A stretch of 40,228 nt of DNA from Sphingobacteriia bacterium (GTDB lineage: Bacteria > Bacteroidota > Bacteroidia > NS11-12g > UBA955): NCBI GenBank assembly GCA_021151535.1, contig JAGKXC010000024.1, forward strand, positions 1 through 40,228, written 5' to 3'. Both the position numbers and the translations under genes were made by a program. How positions within the stretch are numbered: the first letter of the stretch is position 1; each line of letters begins with the position of its first letter. The notes below the pieces were generated by a model. That model searched no databases. It had not been told where the DNA came from and worked only from the letters and a program-made list of their open reading frames with translations. Positions 24,353-33,291 of the stretch are shown here, piece by piece.

Positions 24353-24934
24353 TTATTTTACTCGAACAACATTTTTTTGCATTTTTTTTCTAAGATTTAA
24401 AATTGCATAGTGCATACGACCTATACAAGTGTTGATATTAGTCTCAGTTAACAGTGCGATTTCTTTAAAACTTAAATCTGCATAATTTCTAAGAATCAAA
24501 ACTTCTCGTTGTTCTTCAGGTAATTCCCAAATCCATCTTTTTAATGCAGAAATCTCGTCTTGGTTAATTTGTTCATCTTCTTTGCTCGCAACAAACAAAC
24601 CCAATGAATCAAATACGTCCCTGCCTTCAGTGTCAACTACAATAGGCATTCTTTTTCTAGAACGGATTGTATCAATGCTTAAGTTTCTGGCAATTCTCAT
24701 CGCCCATGGAAGAAATTTATCTTCATGGTTGTATTTTCCAGCTTGTATGTTGCTGATGATTTTGATGAAAGTTTCCTGAAAAATATCTTCAGCCAAATAA
24801 CGATCGTTCACAAGCAAGTAAATGCTAGTAAAAATACGATTGCGATGCCTGTTGAGAAGAATCTCAAAAGCTGCCTGGTTTCCTTGGATGTAACGTTGAA
24901 TTAAAACGCCATCGGCTATAATAGGTGCACTCAT
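24353..24934 (-). CDS. RNA polymerase ECF-type sigma-70 factor
   Basis: A 193-residue sigma factor with only regions 2 and 4. Region 2 (~residues 23-95) includes L-A-E-D-I-F-Q-E-T-F-I-K and F-L-P-W-A-M-R-I-A-R-N-L-S-I-D-T-I-R, the core-binding and -10 recognition helices. Region 4 (~130-185) has L-P-E-E-Q-R-E-V-L-I-L-R, F-K-E-I-A-L-L-T-E-T-N-I-N-T and R-M-H-Y-A-I-L-N-L-R-K, the -35 helix-turn-helix. The start at 24934 is backed by an unusual Shine-Dalgarno match just upstream. The only local partner candidate is the 77-residue gene that follows. Regulon unknown. Confidence 0.9.
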   Translation of the reverse strand: MSAPIIADGVLIQRYIQGNQAAFEILLNRHRNRIFTSIYLLVNDRYLAEDIFQETFIKIISNIQAGKYNHEDKFLPWAMRIARNLSIDTIRSRKRMPIVVDTEGRDVFDSLGLFVASKEDEQINQDEISALKRWIWELPEEQREVLILRNYADLSFKEIALLTETNINTCIGRMHYAILNLRKKMQKNVVRVK

Positions 24935-24937
24935 ACT

Positions 24938-24945
24938 ACCTCCTT
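24938..24945 (-). promoter_or_regulatory. Strong Shine-Dalgarno sequence for the sigma gene
   Basis: On the minus strand AAGGAGGT is followed by AGT and the ATG at 24934, so the AGGAGG core is 4 bases from the start. The other genes of the window show nothing like it, and Bacteroidota rarely rely on such sites. It fixes the start codon of the sigma gene. Confidence 0.6.
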
Positions 24946-25083
24946 GCGGTTGTTTTTAAAGGGTTAAATAAGCAAGTTTTTTAGGTAGGGTTTGTACTTA
25001 TAGGCGTTCTTTTTTACAATATTCAATCGCAATGAAAATATATTTTACGACAATTCCAAATTTATTGTCAAAAAAATATGAAA

Positions 25084-26040
25084 TTATATCGTTTTTAAAC
25101 CATTTAAGAAGTCTTTTGCTCCCGTTTTGGTTTTGCCGGGTAATTGAAGACTGATAATTTCTAACCAGCCATCTGAACAATTTAACCTCAGTTCTTTATT
25201 GTAAATACCGATATGATTATCGATTTGAACTAGTAAGTTTTTCTCAGTTGATGATTCAAACGTTTTGTAATTCATTGGAATCCGGGTTTCAAGAATCTTC
25301 ATATCGCCCCATTTAGAATTTATCCAAGCTCCAGGATAGGGTGATAATCCTCTTACTTTATTGTGAATCATTTGCATATTCAGCGTTAAATCCAATTTGC
25401 AAAATTCACGATTTAATTTCGGAGCTGTTTTTAATGTTGAACTGTTGATTTGTGGTCTTGCTTCAATGGAATTATCAATGATTTTCTTTACCGTATTACA
25501 AACCAATTCGGCGCCTTCTTTCATCATTCTATCGTGTAAACTGCCCGCATTCTCATCAATACCAATTTCCATTTCATGACTAGCGATAATATCGCCAGTG
25601 TCGATTTCATGTTTTAAAAAGAAAATACTCAAGCCTGAAATTTTTTCACCTTGAATGATTGCGTGTTGAATGGGAGCTGCACCACGATATTGCGGCAATA
25701 AAGAAGCATGTAAATTGATAGTGCCCAATTTGGGGAAACTCCAAACCGTTTCAGGCAACATACGAAATGCAATTACAATCCCTAAATCGGGTTTCAATTC
25801 TTCCAATTGCAATTGAAATTCTGAAGATTTTAATTTTTCAGGTTGCAAAACAGGAATTCCATGTTTAATTGCCATTGTCTTTACAGCACTTTCGCTAAGT
25901 TTCATTCCTCGTCCTGCTGGTTTGTCTGGAGCAGTTACAGTGGCAACTATATTAAATCCATTTAAAATGAGCGTCTCTAAACTTATAGCCGCGAAATCCG
26001 GGGTACCAAAGAAAATAATACGAAAGTCTTTCTTTTCCAT
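25084..26040 (-). CDS. fmt: Methionyl-tRNA formyltransferase
   Basis: Transfers a formyl group from 10-formyltetrahydrofolate to Met-tRNAi, for translation initiation. It has 318 residues from ATG 26040. The N-terminus R-I-I-F-F-G-T-P-D-F-A and A-P-D-K-P-A-G-R-G are family marks. The catalytic set is Asn109 and His111 before S-L-L-P-Q-Y-R-G-A-A-P-I, and Asp147 in E-I-D-T-G-D. The C-terminal tRNA-binding part begins near residue 205 (G-L-S-P-Y-P-G-A-W). A TTG start at 26049 is possible but adds only three residues. It lies upstream of the sigma gene with a 149-bp gap, so they may be separate units. Confidence 0.94.
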   Translation of the reverse strand: MEKKDFRIIFFGTPDFAAISLETLILNGFNIVATVTAPDKPAGRGMKLSESAVKTMAIKHGIPVLQPEKLKSSEFQLQLEELKPDLGIVIAFRMLPETVWSFPKLGTINLHASLLPQYRGAAPIQHAIIQGEKISGLSIFFLKHEIDTGDIIASHEMEIGIDENAGSLHDRMMKEGAELVCNTVKKIIDNSIEARPQINSSTLKTAPKLNREFCKLDLTLNMQMIHNKVRGLSPYPGAWINSKWGDMKILETRIPMNYKTFESSTEKNLLVQIDNHIGIYNKELRLNCSDGWLEIISLQLPGKTKTGAKDFLNGLKTI

Positions 26041-26163
26041 CTCAAGCAAAAATACAACCCTTACGTGTATTTAATCGTTTAATACGGTTAGTTATATGGA
26101 AGATTTTCAATTTTTCGTATCTTTCCATTAAAATTGAATAATTATCAGTTCGTTAATCAACTC

Positions 26164-29100
26164 ATGCGCCTAATTAAATTCCAATATCACTATTTTTTCG
26201 GGCGATGCAAACGTTGGCTATTTTCTGTTGTTCTTACTTTTTTGGCAAATTTTGCTGTAGCTTCTCAAATTTCTACCCCTCAAATTATCCCCAATAAAGG
26301 ACAGTGGGAGTCTCAAATTTTAGCCAAAATTCCAATGACTCAAGGCGATTTTTGGATTACCAAAAAAGGTTTCATTTTATTACAGTGGAATGCAGATCAA
26401 TTAGAGCAATTACACCATGAAGTTTGGTTGAAAACTAAGGTAGACGCCAATATTACACGTTGGGAATTTGTGAATGCAAATAATTTTCTCACTGTAGAAT
26501 TTAGCGGTAATAGAAGCGAGGAATACTATAACTATTTTAAAGGATCAGATCAATCAAATTGGGTTTCAGGAATAAGAAAATATGCGATTTGTAGGTTGCG
26601 AAATGTTTGGGCAGGTGTTGATTTACAAATTGAAACTACGCCCAATGGAATTAAATATAATTGGATCACCACAGTTCAGCATGTTGCTGATATTCAATTG
26701 AATATTACAGGTTCACAATTGTCTAAACTGAGTGAGAAAACATTACAACTAAGTAATTCTATTTCATCTTTCAGTGAGAAAATTCCACAGTCGTTTGTGA
26801 AATTAGATACTAAATGGCAATCGATTCAAGTGGATTTTAATTGGAGTTATTTAACAAATTCGAACAATCAAATTCGATATTCTTGTTCTTCTCAATTTAA
26901 ATCATTTAAGGATTCAATCATTATTGACCCCTATTTGGTGTTTAGTACATTCTCTGGATCTCGAGCAGATAATTTCGGTTGCACAGGAACTTACGATGAC
27001 CTTGGAAACGGGTTTGCCGGAGGAACAGTATTTGACTTTGGCCTTCCTGTAACTTCAGGCGCTATTCAAATGAATTTTAATGGAGGTGTAAATGAGGATT
27101 TGGGTTATGGAGGAGATAGAGATGCAGCTATTTTGAAATTTTCAAGTGCAGGAAACCAATTGATATTTTGCACTTATTTAGGTGGCGGAAACAATGAACA
27201 ACCCCACTCAATGGTTACGGATAAATCTGGAAATCTGTTTATTATGGGCTCAACCCGATCAACCGATTTTCCAATTTTACCGGGTTCATATAAAAAGACG
27301 TTGAGTGGTAATTATGATTTTTACGTTGTGAAATTAAATCCAACTGGCACCAATTTAATGGGTTCAACCTTTTTTGGTGGTTCAGGATTAGATGCTGTTG
27401 GTGCAGATAGATCTACTACGTCAGTGGATGACTTTCCTTTGTTATATAATTATGCGGATGAGTTTAGAGGTGAAATTATTACGGATCAGCAAAACGTATA
27501 TATTGCAGGCGTAAGTTATAGTATAGATTTTCCTAGATCGGGTTCAAGGGCATTTGGAGGAAAGTCGGATGGGGTAGTATTTAGTTTGAATGCCAATTTA
27601 ACCAATTTAAATTGGTCTGAATACTTTGGAAGTTCGGGATTTGATGCATTGTATGGAATTGCATTAGGTAAAAATGCTGATTTGTATGTAGCTGGTGGTA
27701 CAACCAGTTTAGATTTAGACAGAATTGTTGGTTTTAATGCTTATCAAGGAGGATTGTCAGATGGCTTTATCGTGAAATACGATAAAAACTCGGGTGTACC
27801 TCAAGTAGGAAGGTATTATGGTACAAATCAATATGATCAAGCGTATTTCGTACAAACAGATCCATTGGGGTTGCCACATATTTTCGGTCAAACAGAGGGG
27901 CAAATTCCGAATACAAAAAATCCTAGGTTTCATTTGCCTAATACACCACAATTTATTGTTTCATTTTTTACTGATTTATCTGATATCAATTGGCAGGCTG
28001 CATTCGGTGCAACAATTAATGGTTCAACTATGCCTAATATTAGTCCGTCAGCATTTTTGATAGATCGTTGTGGTAGATTCTTTGTGTCAGGCTGGGGTGG
28101 AGGTACCAACCAGCATTTAGTTGATGTTTTTACATTTCAACAAAAAAAACATAGAAACAAAGGAAATACTCGAAACATGCCAATTTCTAATGACGCAACC
28201 CAAAAATCAACAGACGGTTCAGATTTTTATATTGGTGTATTTTCTAAAAATATGTACTCTTTAGCCTATGCCACCTATTTCGGTGGAGTAGGAAATAGCA
28301 ATAGACCGGCAGAGGAGCATGTAGATGGTGGTACATCTAGATTCGATGCCAAAGGAATCATCTATCAAGCAGTTTGTGCAGGATGTCGCCAAAATGGGTT
28401 ATTTCCAACTACACCCAATGCTTATTCGAAAACAATGAATAGCGATAATTGCAACAATGCATTGTTCAAAATTGATTTTGAAAACCTCAATAAAAAGCCC
28501 ATCGTTAAAGACACTTTTGTATCTGTTGTTGCAACTTCAAACATAGATTTCACTGTTACCTCCATCGATCCAGACCCTTTTGACACATTATTGGTAAAAG
28601 TGTTTCTGTTAAAAAAAGGTGGTATGAAATCGGCCGATACAGCTTCTGTAAGTGCTCAATTTGGAATTGGCTCAGCTACTGTACAAGTGAAATGGAAAAC
28701 AATATGCAGTTCATGGTCTAAAGACACTTTGGTATATAAAATAATGACTTTTGATCGAGGATGTCCCCAAGCCGATACAGTATGGTCTTTTATTCGGGTT
28801 TTGGTTACAGAACCTCCAATTGTAACGCCACCTAGTGCAATATGTGTGAGTTTTGATAGGCAAACATCACAGATGAAAATATCTTGGCCATCTACAGTGG
28901 TGCCTTCTTTGTTTTTTAAATATTTCTTATTACGCAGAACTAATCCAGATGGTTCAACACAAATTTTAGATACTATTTGGAATAACAATGCAGGACAACA
29001 TTTGGATGCCAATGTGATTAACCCACGACAGAATAACTATTGTTATGAATTGATTGGTTACAATATTTGCGACATTGCGGTATTTGCTAAACAGATTTTT

Positions 29101-29958
29101 TGCACTACCAGGGAATTAAACAATCCAATTAATGGAGTGCCTTTATTTACTGCAACGGTTCAAAATGATAAATATGTAGAAGTAAGATGGCAAATGAGCA
29201 ATGAACCTGATTTTAAAGAGTTTGAAGTTTATAAATACCCAAGAGGTAGTTCGGCGGGAAAAATACCCGTACTTACCACAACTGATACATTCTTTAGAGA
29301 TTCAGTTTTGGATGTTGATGCTGAAAGTTTTTGTTATCAAGTTTTAGTAGCAGACCAATGCGGACATATCAGTTCACTTTCTAATGAAGGTTGTAATGTA
29401 GTTTTAGAAGGATCAACAATTGGAGCTCCAAATTATGCATTCCCAATTTGGTGGAATAATTATCAAGGTTGGAATGACGGTGTAAAAGATTGGTTTATAG
29501 AAAGAAAGGATGATATTCATCCATTTAGTCTAATACAAGCTAATTGGACCAATTTGAGTTTGATTGACAATAATTTAGATTATGATTGGGGAGGTTATTG
29601 GTATCGTGTCACTGCGAAAAGAAATTCCTTTACTGATGTAACCCAAAGTTTAAGTGAAAGCAATTGGATTTATTTATATCAATCACCAGAAGTTTGGGTT
29701 CCAACCGGAATTTCACGTAATAACGATGGTTTGAATGATTCTTGGGGTACAGTTCCAGTGTTTGTAAGAGAGTATAAAATGATTGTATATGATCGGTGGG
29801 GTAAAATTATTTGGGAATCAAACAATAAAAAATCTCAATGGTTACCTAAAATAAACGACAATGAATTGCCTGATGGTGTTTATGCGTGGAAAGTTGATTT
29901 TTGGGGATGGGACGATAAACACTATTCAAAAACAGGTACTGTAACTGTTTTACATTAG
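26164..29958 (+). CDS. Large secreted DUF7948/SBBP-type protein with type B T9SS (gliding motility) C-terminal domain
   Basis: A 1264-residue exported protein. The N-terminus (C-K-R-W-L-F-S-V-V-L-T-F-L-A-N-F-A-V-A-S) is a signal peptide; TTG at 26134 is an alternative start, but ATG 26164 gives the better one. After it comes I-P-N-K-G-Q-W-E-S-Q-I and a G-F-I-L-L-Q-W strand, as in DUF7948 proteins. Residues ~260-700 carry SBBP-like propeller repeats: A-I-L-K-F-S-S-A-G, C-T-Y-L-G-G-G, S-T-D-F-P-I-L and V-V-K-L-N-P-T-G. The region ~780-1150 holds Ig/fibronectin-like strands. The last ~90 residues (P-T-G-I-S-R-N-N-D-G-L-N-D, then Y-D-R-W-G-K-I-I-W-E-S-N, D-G-V-Y-A-W-K-V) are the CHU_C/type B T9SS signal. 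It is probably a surface or released adhesin-like protein (inference). Confidence 0.87.
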   Translation: MRLIKFQYHYFFGRCKRWLFSVVLTFLANFAVASQISTPQIIPNKGQWESQILAKIPMTQGDFWITKKGFILLQWNADQLEQLHHEVWLKTKVDANITRWEFVNANNFLTVEFSGNRSEEYYNYFKGSDQSNWVSGIRKYAICRLRNVWAGVDLQIETTPNGIKYNWITTVQHVADIQLNITGSQLSKLSEKTLQLSNSISSFSEKIPQSFVKLDTKWQSIQVDFNWSYLTNSNNQIRYSCSSQFKSFKDSIIIDPYLVFSTFSGSRADNFGCTGTYDDLGNGFAGGTVFDFGLPVTSGAIQMNFNGGVNEDLGYGGDRDAAILKFSSAGNQLIFCTYLGGGNNEQPHSMVTDKSGNLFIMGSTRSTDFPILPGSYKKTLSGNYDFYVVKLNPTGTNLMGSTFFGGSGLDAVGADRSTTSVDDFPLLYNYADEFRGEIITDQQNVYIAGVSYSIDFPRSGSRAFGGKSDGVVFSLNANLTNLNWSEYFGSSGFDALYGIALGKNADLYVAGGTTSLDLDRIVGFNAYQGGLSDGFIVKYDKNSGVPQVGRYYGTNQYDQAYFVQTDPLGLPHIFGQTEGQIPNTKNPRFHLPNTPQFIVSFFTDLSDINWQAAFGATINGSTMPNISPSAFLIDRCGRFFVSGWGGGTNQHLVDVFTFQQKKHRNKGNTRNMPISNDATQKSTDGSDFYIGVFSKNMYSLAYATYFGGVGNSNRPAEEHVDGGTSRFDAKGIIYQAVCAGCRQNGLFPTTPNAYSKTMNSDNCNNALFKIDFENLNKKPIVKDTFVSVVATSNIDFTVTSIDPDPFDTLLVKVFLLKKGGMKSADTASVSAQFGIGSATVQVKWKTICSSWSKDTLVYKIMTFDRGCPQADTVWSFIRVLVTEPPIVTPPSAICVSFDRQTSQMKISWPSTVVPSLFFKYFLLRRTNPDGSTQILDTIWNNNAGQHLDANVINPRQNNYCYELIGYNICDIAVFAKQIFCTTRELNNPINGVPLFTATVQNDKYVEVRWQMSNEPDFKEFEVYKYPRGSSAGKIPVLTTTDTFFRDSVLDVDAESFCYQVLVADQCGHISSLSNEGCNVVLEGSTIGAPNYAFPIWWNNYQGWNDGVKDWFIERKDDIHPFSLIQANWTNLSLIDNNLDYDWGGYWYRVTAKRNSFTDVTQSLSESNWIYLYQSPEVWVPTGISRNNDGLNDSWGTVPVFVREYKMIVYDRWGKIIWESNNKKSQWLPKINDNELPDGVYAWKVDFWGWDDKHYSKTGTVTVLH

Positions 29959-29959
29959 T

Positions 29960-30112
29960 ATGATTGCCAAAACTAAGAATGGATTTGCACCTAAAAATTG
30001 TGTCCATTGTGGAAAGCCATTTGAATGGAGAAAAAAATGGATGAAAGATTGGGAGAATGTGAAGTATTGCAGTACAAAATGCAGTAAAGAACTCAAATCA
30101 AAGAGAAAATAA
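29960..30112 (+). CDS. DUF2256 small zinc-ribbon-like protein
   Basis: A 50-residue protein, ATG 29960 to TAA 30112. It reads K-N-C-V-H-C-G-K-P-F-E-W-R-K-K-W, a 10-residue middle, then V-K-Y-C-S-T-K-C-S. The two C-x2/3-C pairs and the central P-F-x-W-R-K-K-W match the DUF2256 family, whose function I do not know; the cysteines probably bind zinc. The ATG starts 1 base after the stop of the T9SS cargo gene, so it is likely translated from the same message. It ends 8 bases from the stop of the convergent polyprenyl synthetase gene. Confidence 0.85.
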   Translation: MIAKTKNGFAPKNCVHCGKPFEWRKKWMKDWENVKYCSTKCSKELKSKRK

Positions 30113-30120
30113 TTTAATCT

Positions 30121-31095
30121 TCAATTCGTTCTTCCACCAAGGTATTCTACAATTTCTTTTATGATGTCTAAATTGTAGCCTTTGTTTTCAAGGTATTTAA
30201 TTTGTTCTATTGCTTTATTTTCAAATTCTTTGGCTTTTGCAATAATCATTTGGTCTAATTGAAGGTTTTTCCAGTTCGCCTGAACCATTTCAATTCTTGC
30301 TGGATTGGGTGTGTTGAACCACTGTTTTGTGTCGCGACTTAATTCAGTAGATTTAATATATAGCCATGTTTTTTTCCCTTCAGCGATATCTCCACCACTT
30401 GTTTTTCCTGTGTTAGTAGAATCTCCAAAAGCATCCAAATAATCATCCATCATCTGAAATTGTAATCCAATATCGATAGCTAGGTCATAAAAGTGCTCAC
30501 TATCCGATTCGGAAATTCCTGTTGATAATGCACCCATTTTTAATGCGCAACCTAATAAAACAGCAGTTTTATTCCGAATCATTCTTAGGTAATCATTCTC
30601 TGAAACTTGCTCATTTGAAGCAAACTCCATGTCTTCTTGTTGGCCTTCACAAATCAAAGTTGCCGTTTCACTGAATAATTCAATGATTCGATCTTTGTTT
30701 GGACCTTGATATCGCATGAGATATTGATAAGCTTTGATTAACAAATTGTCGCCACTTAATATCGCAGTTGGTTCATCCCATTTTTTATGAACAGTGGGTT
30801 TGCTTCTTCTTAAATCTGCGGCATCCATGATATCGTCATGAACCAAACTGAAATTGTGAAATATTTCAATTGCATGAGCTAAGTTTAATGCATGATCAAA
30901 GTTCGTTAAATCAGATCCAGGATTTTGTTTCTTATTAGCGATATGGAAACCAGCAAGAACCAAAATGGGTCTAATTCTTTTACCTCCCAAACTCATGATG
31001 TAATTCATTGATTCATAAAGGCTTTTCGGGCTTCCTTTAAAGGTTTCAGATTCAAGGAATGACGTATAGAGTTTGAAAAAATGCTGCAATTGCAT
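30121..31095 (-). CDS. Polyprenyl (geranylgeranyl/farnesyl-type) diphosphate synthase
   Basis: Trans-isoprenyl diphosphate synthase, 324 residues, all-helical. Both aspartate-rich magnesium sites are present: D-D-I-M-D (87-91) in L-V-H-D-D-I-M-D and D-D-Y-L-D (217-221) in Q-M-M-D-D-Y-L-D. G-G-K-R-I-R-P-I-L (37-45) is the allylic substrate site. The Asp-rich site has the short DDxxD spacing of this family. Chain length cannot be told reliably from sequence; the residues before DDIMD (I-F-H-N-F-S-L-V-H) do not let me decide between FPP, GGPP and longer products. It follows rnr on the same strand with a 30-base gap and may be co-transcribed. Confidence 0.92.
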   Translation of the reverse strand: MQLQHFFKLYTSFLESETFKGSPKSLYESMNYIMSLGGKRIRPILVLAGFHIANKKQNPGSDLTNFDHALNLAHAIEIFHNFSLVHDDIMDAADLRRSKPTVHKKWDEPTAILSGDNLLIKAYQYLMRYQGPNKDRIIELFSETATLICEGQQEDMEFASNEQVSENDYLRMIRNKTAVLLGCALKMGALSTGISESDSEHFYDLAIDIGLQFQMMDDYLDAFGDSTNTGKTSGGDIAEGKKTWLYIKSTELSRDTKQWFNTPNPARIEMVQANWKNLQLDQMIIAKAKEFENKAIEQIKYLENKGYNLDIIKEIVEYLGGRTN

Positions 31096-31125
31096 GATAA
31101 ATAAAGGATTAATTAGTTAAAAAGT

Positions 31126-33231
31126 TCAGTTTTCAATCAAATAAAAGTCAATGATACGTTTAACAGCGTCTGTTTGTTTCACTTTAACCCAAACGCGATC
31201 GCCCAAATGGAAACTCTTTCTAGTTCTTATTCCCATGAGTTTCTTTTCAGATTCGATAAATTGAAATTTATCACTCTTGATATCAGAAACACGAATTAAA
31301 CCTTCACCATGATATTTGATTACCGTTGCATAAATACCCCATTCTGTTACACCAGTAATTACAGCTTCAAGAATTTCACCTTTATGCTGTTCCATTAACC
31401 TTGCCATCATATGTTTGGAACTTGCGCGTTCCGCTTCAACAGCCTTTTGTTCCATATTGGAACTGTGTTTCGCGATGGCATCAATTTGTGCGTGTGGCAT
31501 GGTATGATTGCCTTCTGTTAAAATATGCTGTAACAATCGATGTGCTAATAAATCTGGGTATCTACGAATGGGCGATGTAAAATGGGTGTAATAATGAAAC
31601 GCCAAACCAAAATGTGAAGTTTTATCACTAGTGTAAATCGCTTTTGCCATAGTTCTGATAGCCATCTGCTGAAGTATTTCCAAACTCGGATCGCCTTCAA
31701 TTTTCGCCATTAAATCATTGAAAGATTTACGCATCACATTTTCATTCTCAATTTGAATTGGATATCCCATCAAATCGCAAAATTTCGCAAATTCCATTAA
31801 TCTGTCAGGAGCAGGTGCGTCATGACTTCGATAAATAAATGGAATAGGGGGCTTTTCTTTTAATCGTACAAACTCTGCAACACTTTGATTGGCCATTAAC
31901 ATGTATGTCTCAATCAACTTATGTGCTTCAAATCTATCTCTAACAGTGGCCTCTATAGGATTACCTTGATTATCTAATTTAAATCTAATTTCCTTGGATT
32001 CAAATCGTAATGCCCCCCTTTGAAACCGAATCTTTTCGTAATGTTGAGCAATTTTATTTAACTCTTTCAGTTCAGCTTGTAAATCACCTTGACCAGAAAT
32101 AATACGTTCTTGGGCCTCTTCATAGCTAAATCTTCTCTTGCTATGAATAATCCCTTTTCCAATCCATGTGTCTTTTATTTTGTAATCAGTATCTAAAGTG
32201 TAAACTACTGAAAACGACAAGCGGTCTACGTTTGGGTTTAATGAACAAAGACCATTAGAAAGTTTTTCTGGCAACATAGGAATAGTTCTATCTGCCAAAT
32301 AAACGGAAGTTCCCCTTTTAATAGCTTCGTGGTCAAGTGCAGAATTTTCAATTACATAATGGGAAACATCAGCAATATGAACACCAATTTCTATATGACC
32401 ATTTTCTAATTTTTGATAAGAAATGGCATCGTCAAAATCCTTAGCATCTGCGGGGTCAATGGTTATACAAAGTATGTTTCGGAAGTCTCTGCGTAAATTG
32501 ATTTCTGTATTGGTGAATTGATCGGAGAAAGCTGCTGCTTCGTTTTCTGCTTCTTCTGGAAAACTCAATTCAAATCCGAATTCAGAAGCAATGGAATGCA
32601 TTTCTGTTTCTGTTTCACCCGGAGGACCTAAAACTTGTACTAGTTTACCAACTGGATTCTTTTTCCCCTTTGGCCAATCAATTAATTCAATAACTGCTTT
32701 GAATCCATCAAATTCTTCATCTACGGAATGGTTTAATTTTATGTCAACCGGAAAATCTCGAGATGGAATGAAAAAACTGTGATTTCTAAAGACATCCAAA
32801 TGACCAACCAATCTTCTTGGTTTTCTTTGCTTCAATCGCAAGTCAACAACATGGTTTTTGGTTCTGCTTTTTTTAATAATTACTTCAACTTCATCTAAGG
32901 GTAATAATCCGCGTTGTAAACTTTCAGGGATATAGGCAAAGATATCTGCTTCGTCGTTTTTAAATACAAAATCACCCCTTCTGGTTAAATCCACAATACC
33001 TTCAATAGTTTCTGTTGGTTTTGCGATTGAAAAATTACCTTTTGATGGCTGATCAACCATTCCTTTATTATAAAGTACCAAAAGGATTTTGTAAACTTGT
33101 TCTTTATTTAATTTGGCATCACGGGGAATTCTTGAATGCAATCTTTGGGCATTTAATGTGCCTTTAACATTGTCCTCTAAAATTGCATAAACAATTCTTT
33201 CCGCAAAACTTAATTTATTCGATTGTACCAA
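31126..33231 (-). CDS. rnr: Ribonuclease R
   Basis: Processive 3'-5' exoribonuclease of the RNase II/R family, 701 residues, somewhat short for RNase R. An N-terminal winged-helix region (~10-70) is followed by cold-shock/OB modules with R-R-G-D-F-V-F and R-K-P-R-R-L-V-G-H. The catalytic RNB core starts at I-T-I-D-P-A-D-A-K-D-F-D-D-A-I (~257-270) with the metal-binding aspartates, then I-G-V-H-I-A-D-V-S-H-Y-V. F-T-S-P-I-R-R-Y-P-D-L-L-A-H-R is also diagnostic. The last ~85 residues are an S1 domain. No ATG is available at the 5' end: an in-frame stop lies just upstream, so a TTG at 33231 is the likely start, or an internal site. Confidence 0.9.
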   Translation of the reverse strand: MVQSNKLSFAERIVYAILEDNVKGTLNAQRLHSRIPRDAKLNKEQVYKILLVLYNKGMVDQPSKGNFSIAKPTETIEGIVDLTRRGDFVFKNDEADIFAYIPESLQRGLLPLDEVEVIIKKSRTKNHVVDLRLKQRKPRRLVGHLDVFRNHSFFIPSRDFPVDIKLNHSVDEEFDGFKAVIELIDWPKGKKNPVGKLVQVLGPPGETETEMHSIASEFGFELSFPEEAENEAAAFSDQFTNTEINLRRDFRNILCITIDPADAKDFDDAISYQKLENGHIEIGVHIADVSHYVIENSALDHEAIKRGTSVYLADRTIPMLPEKLSNGLCSLNPNVDRLSFSVVYTLDTDYKIKDTWIGKGIIHSKRRFSYEEAQERIISGQGDLQAELKELNKIAQHYEKIRFQRGALRFESKEIRFKLDNQGNPIEATVRDRFEAHKLIETYMLMANQSVAEFVRLKEKPPIPFIYRSHDAPAPDRLMEFAKFCDLMGYPIQIENENVMRKSFNDLMAKIEGDPSLEILQQMAIRTMAKAIYTSDKTSHFGLAFHYYTHFTSPIRRYPDLLAHRLLQHILTEGNHTMPHAQIDAIAKHSSNMEQKAVEAERASSKHMMARLMEQHKGEILEAVITGVTEWGIYATVIKYHGEGLIRVSDIKSDKFQFIESEKKLMGIRTRKSFHLGDRVWVKVKQTDAVKRIIDFYLIEN

Positions 33232-33291
33232 TGGGATGAAATTTCATTTCAAAGTTAACCTTCAAAACTTGCTCCAACAACGCAAAAAAGA

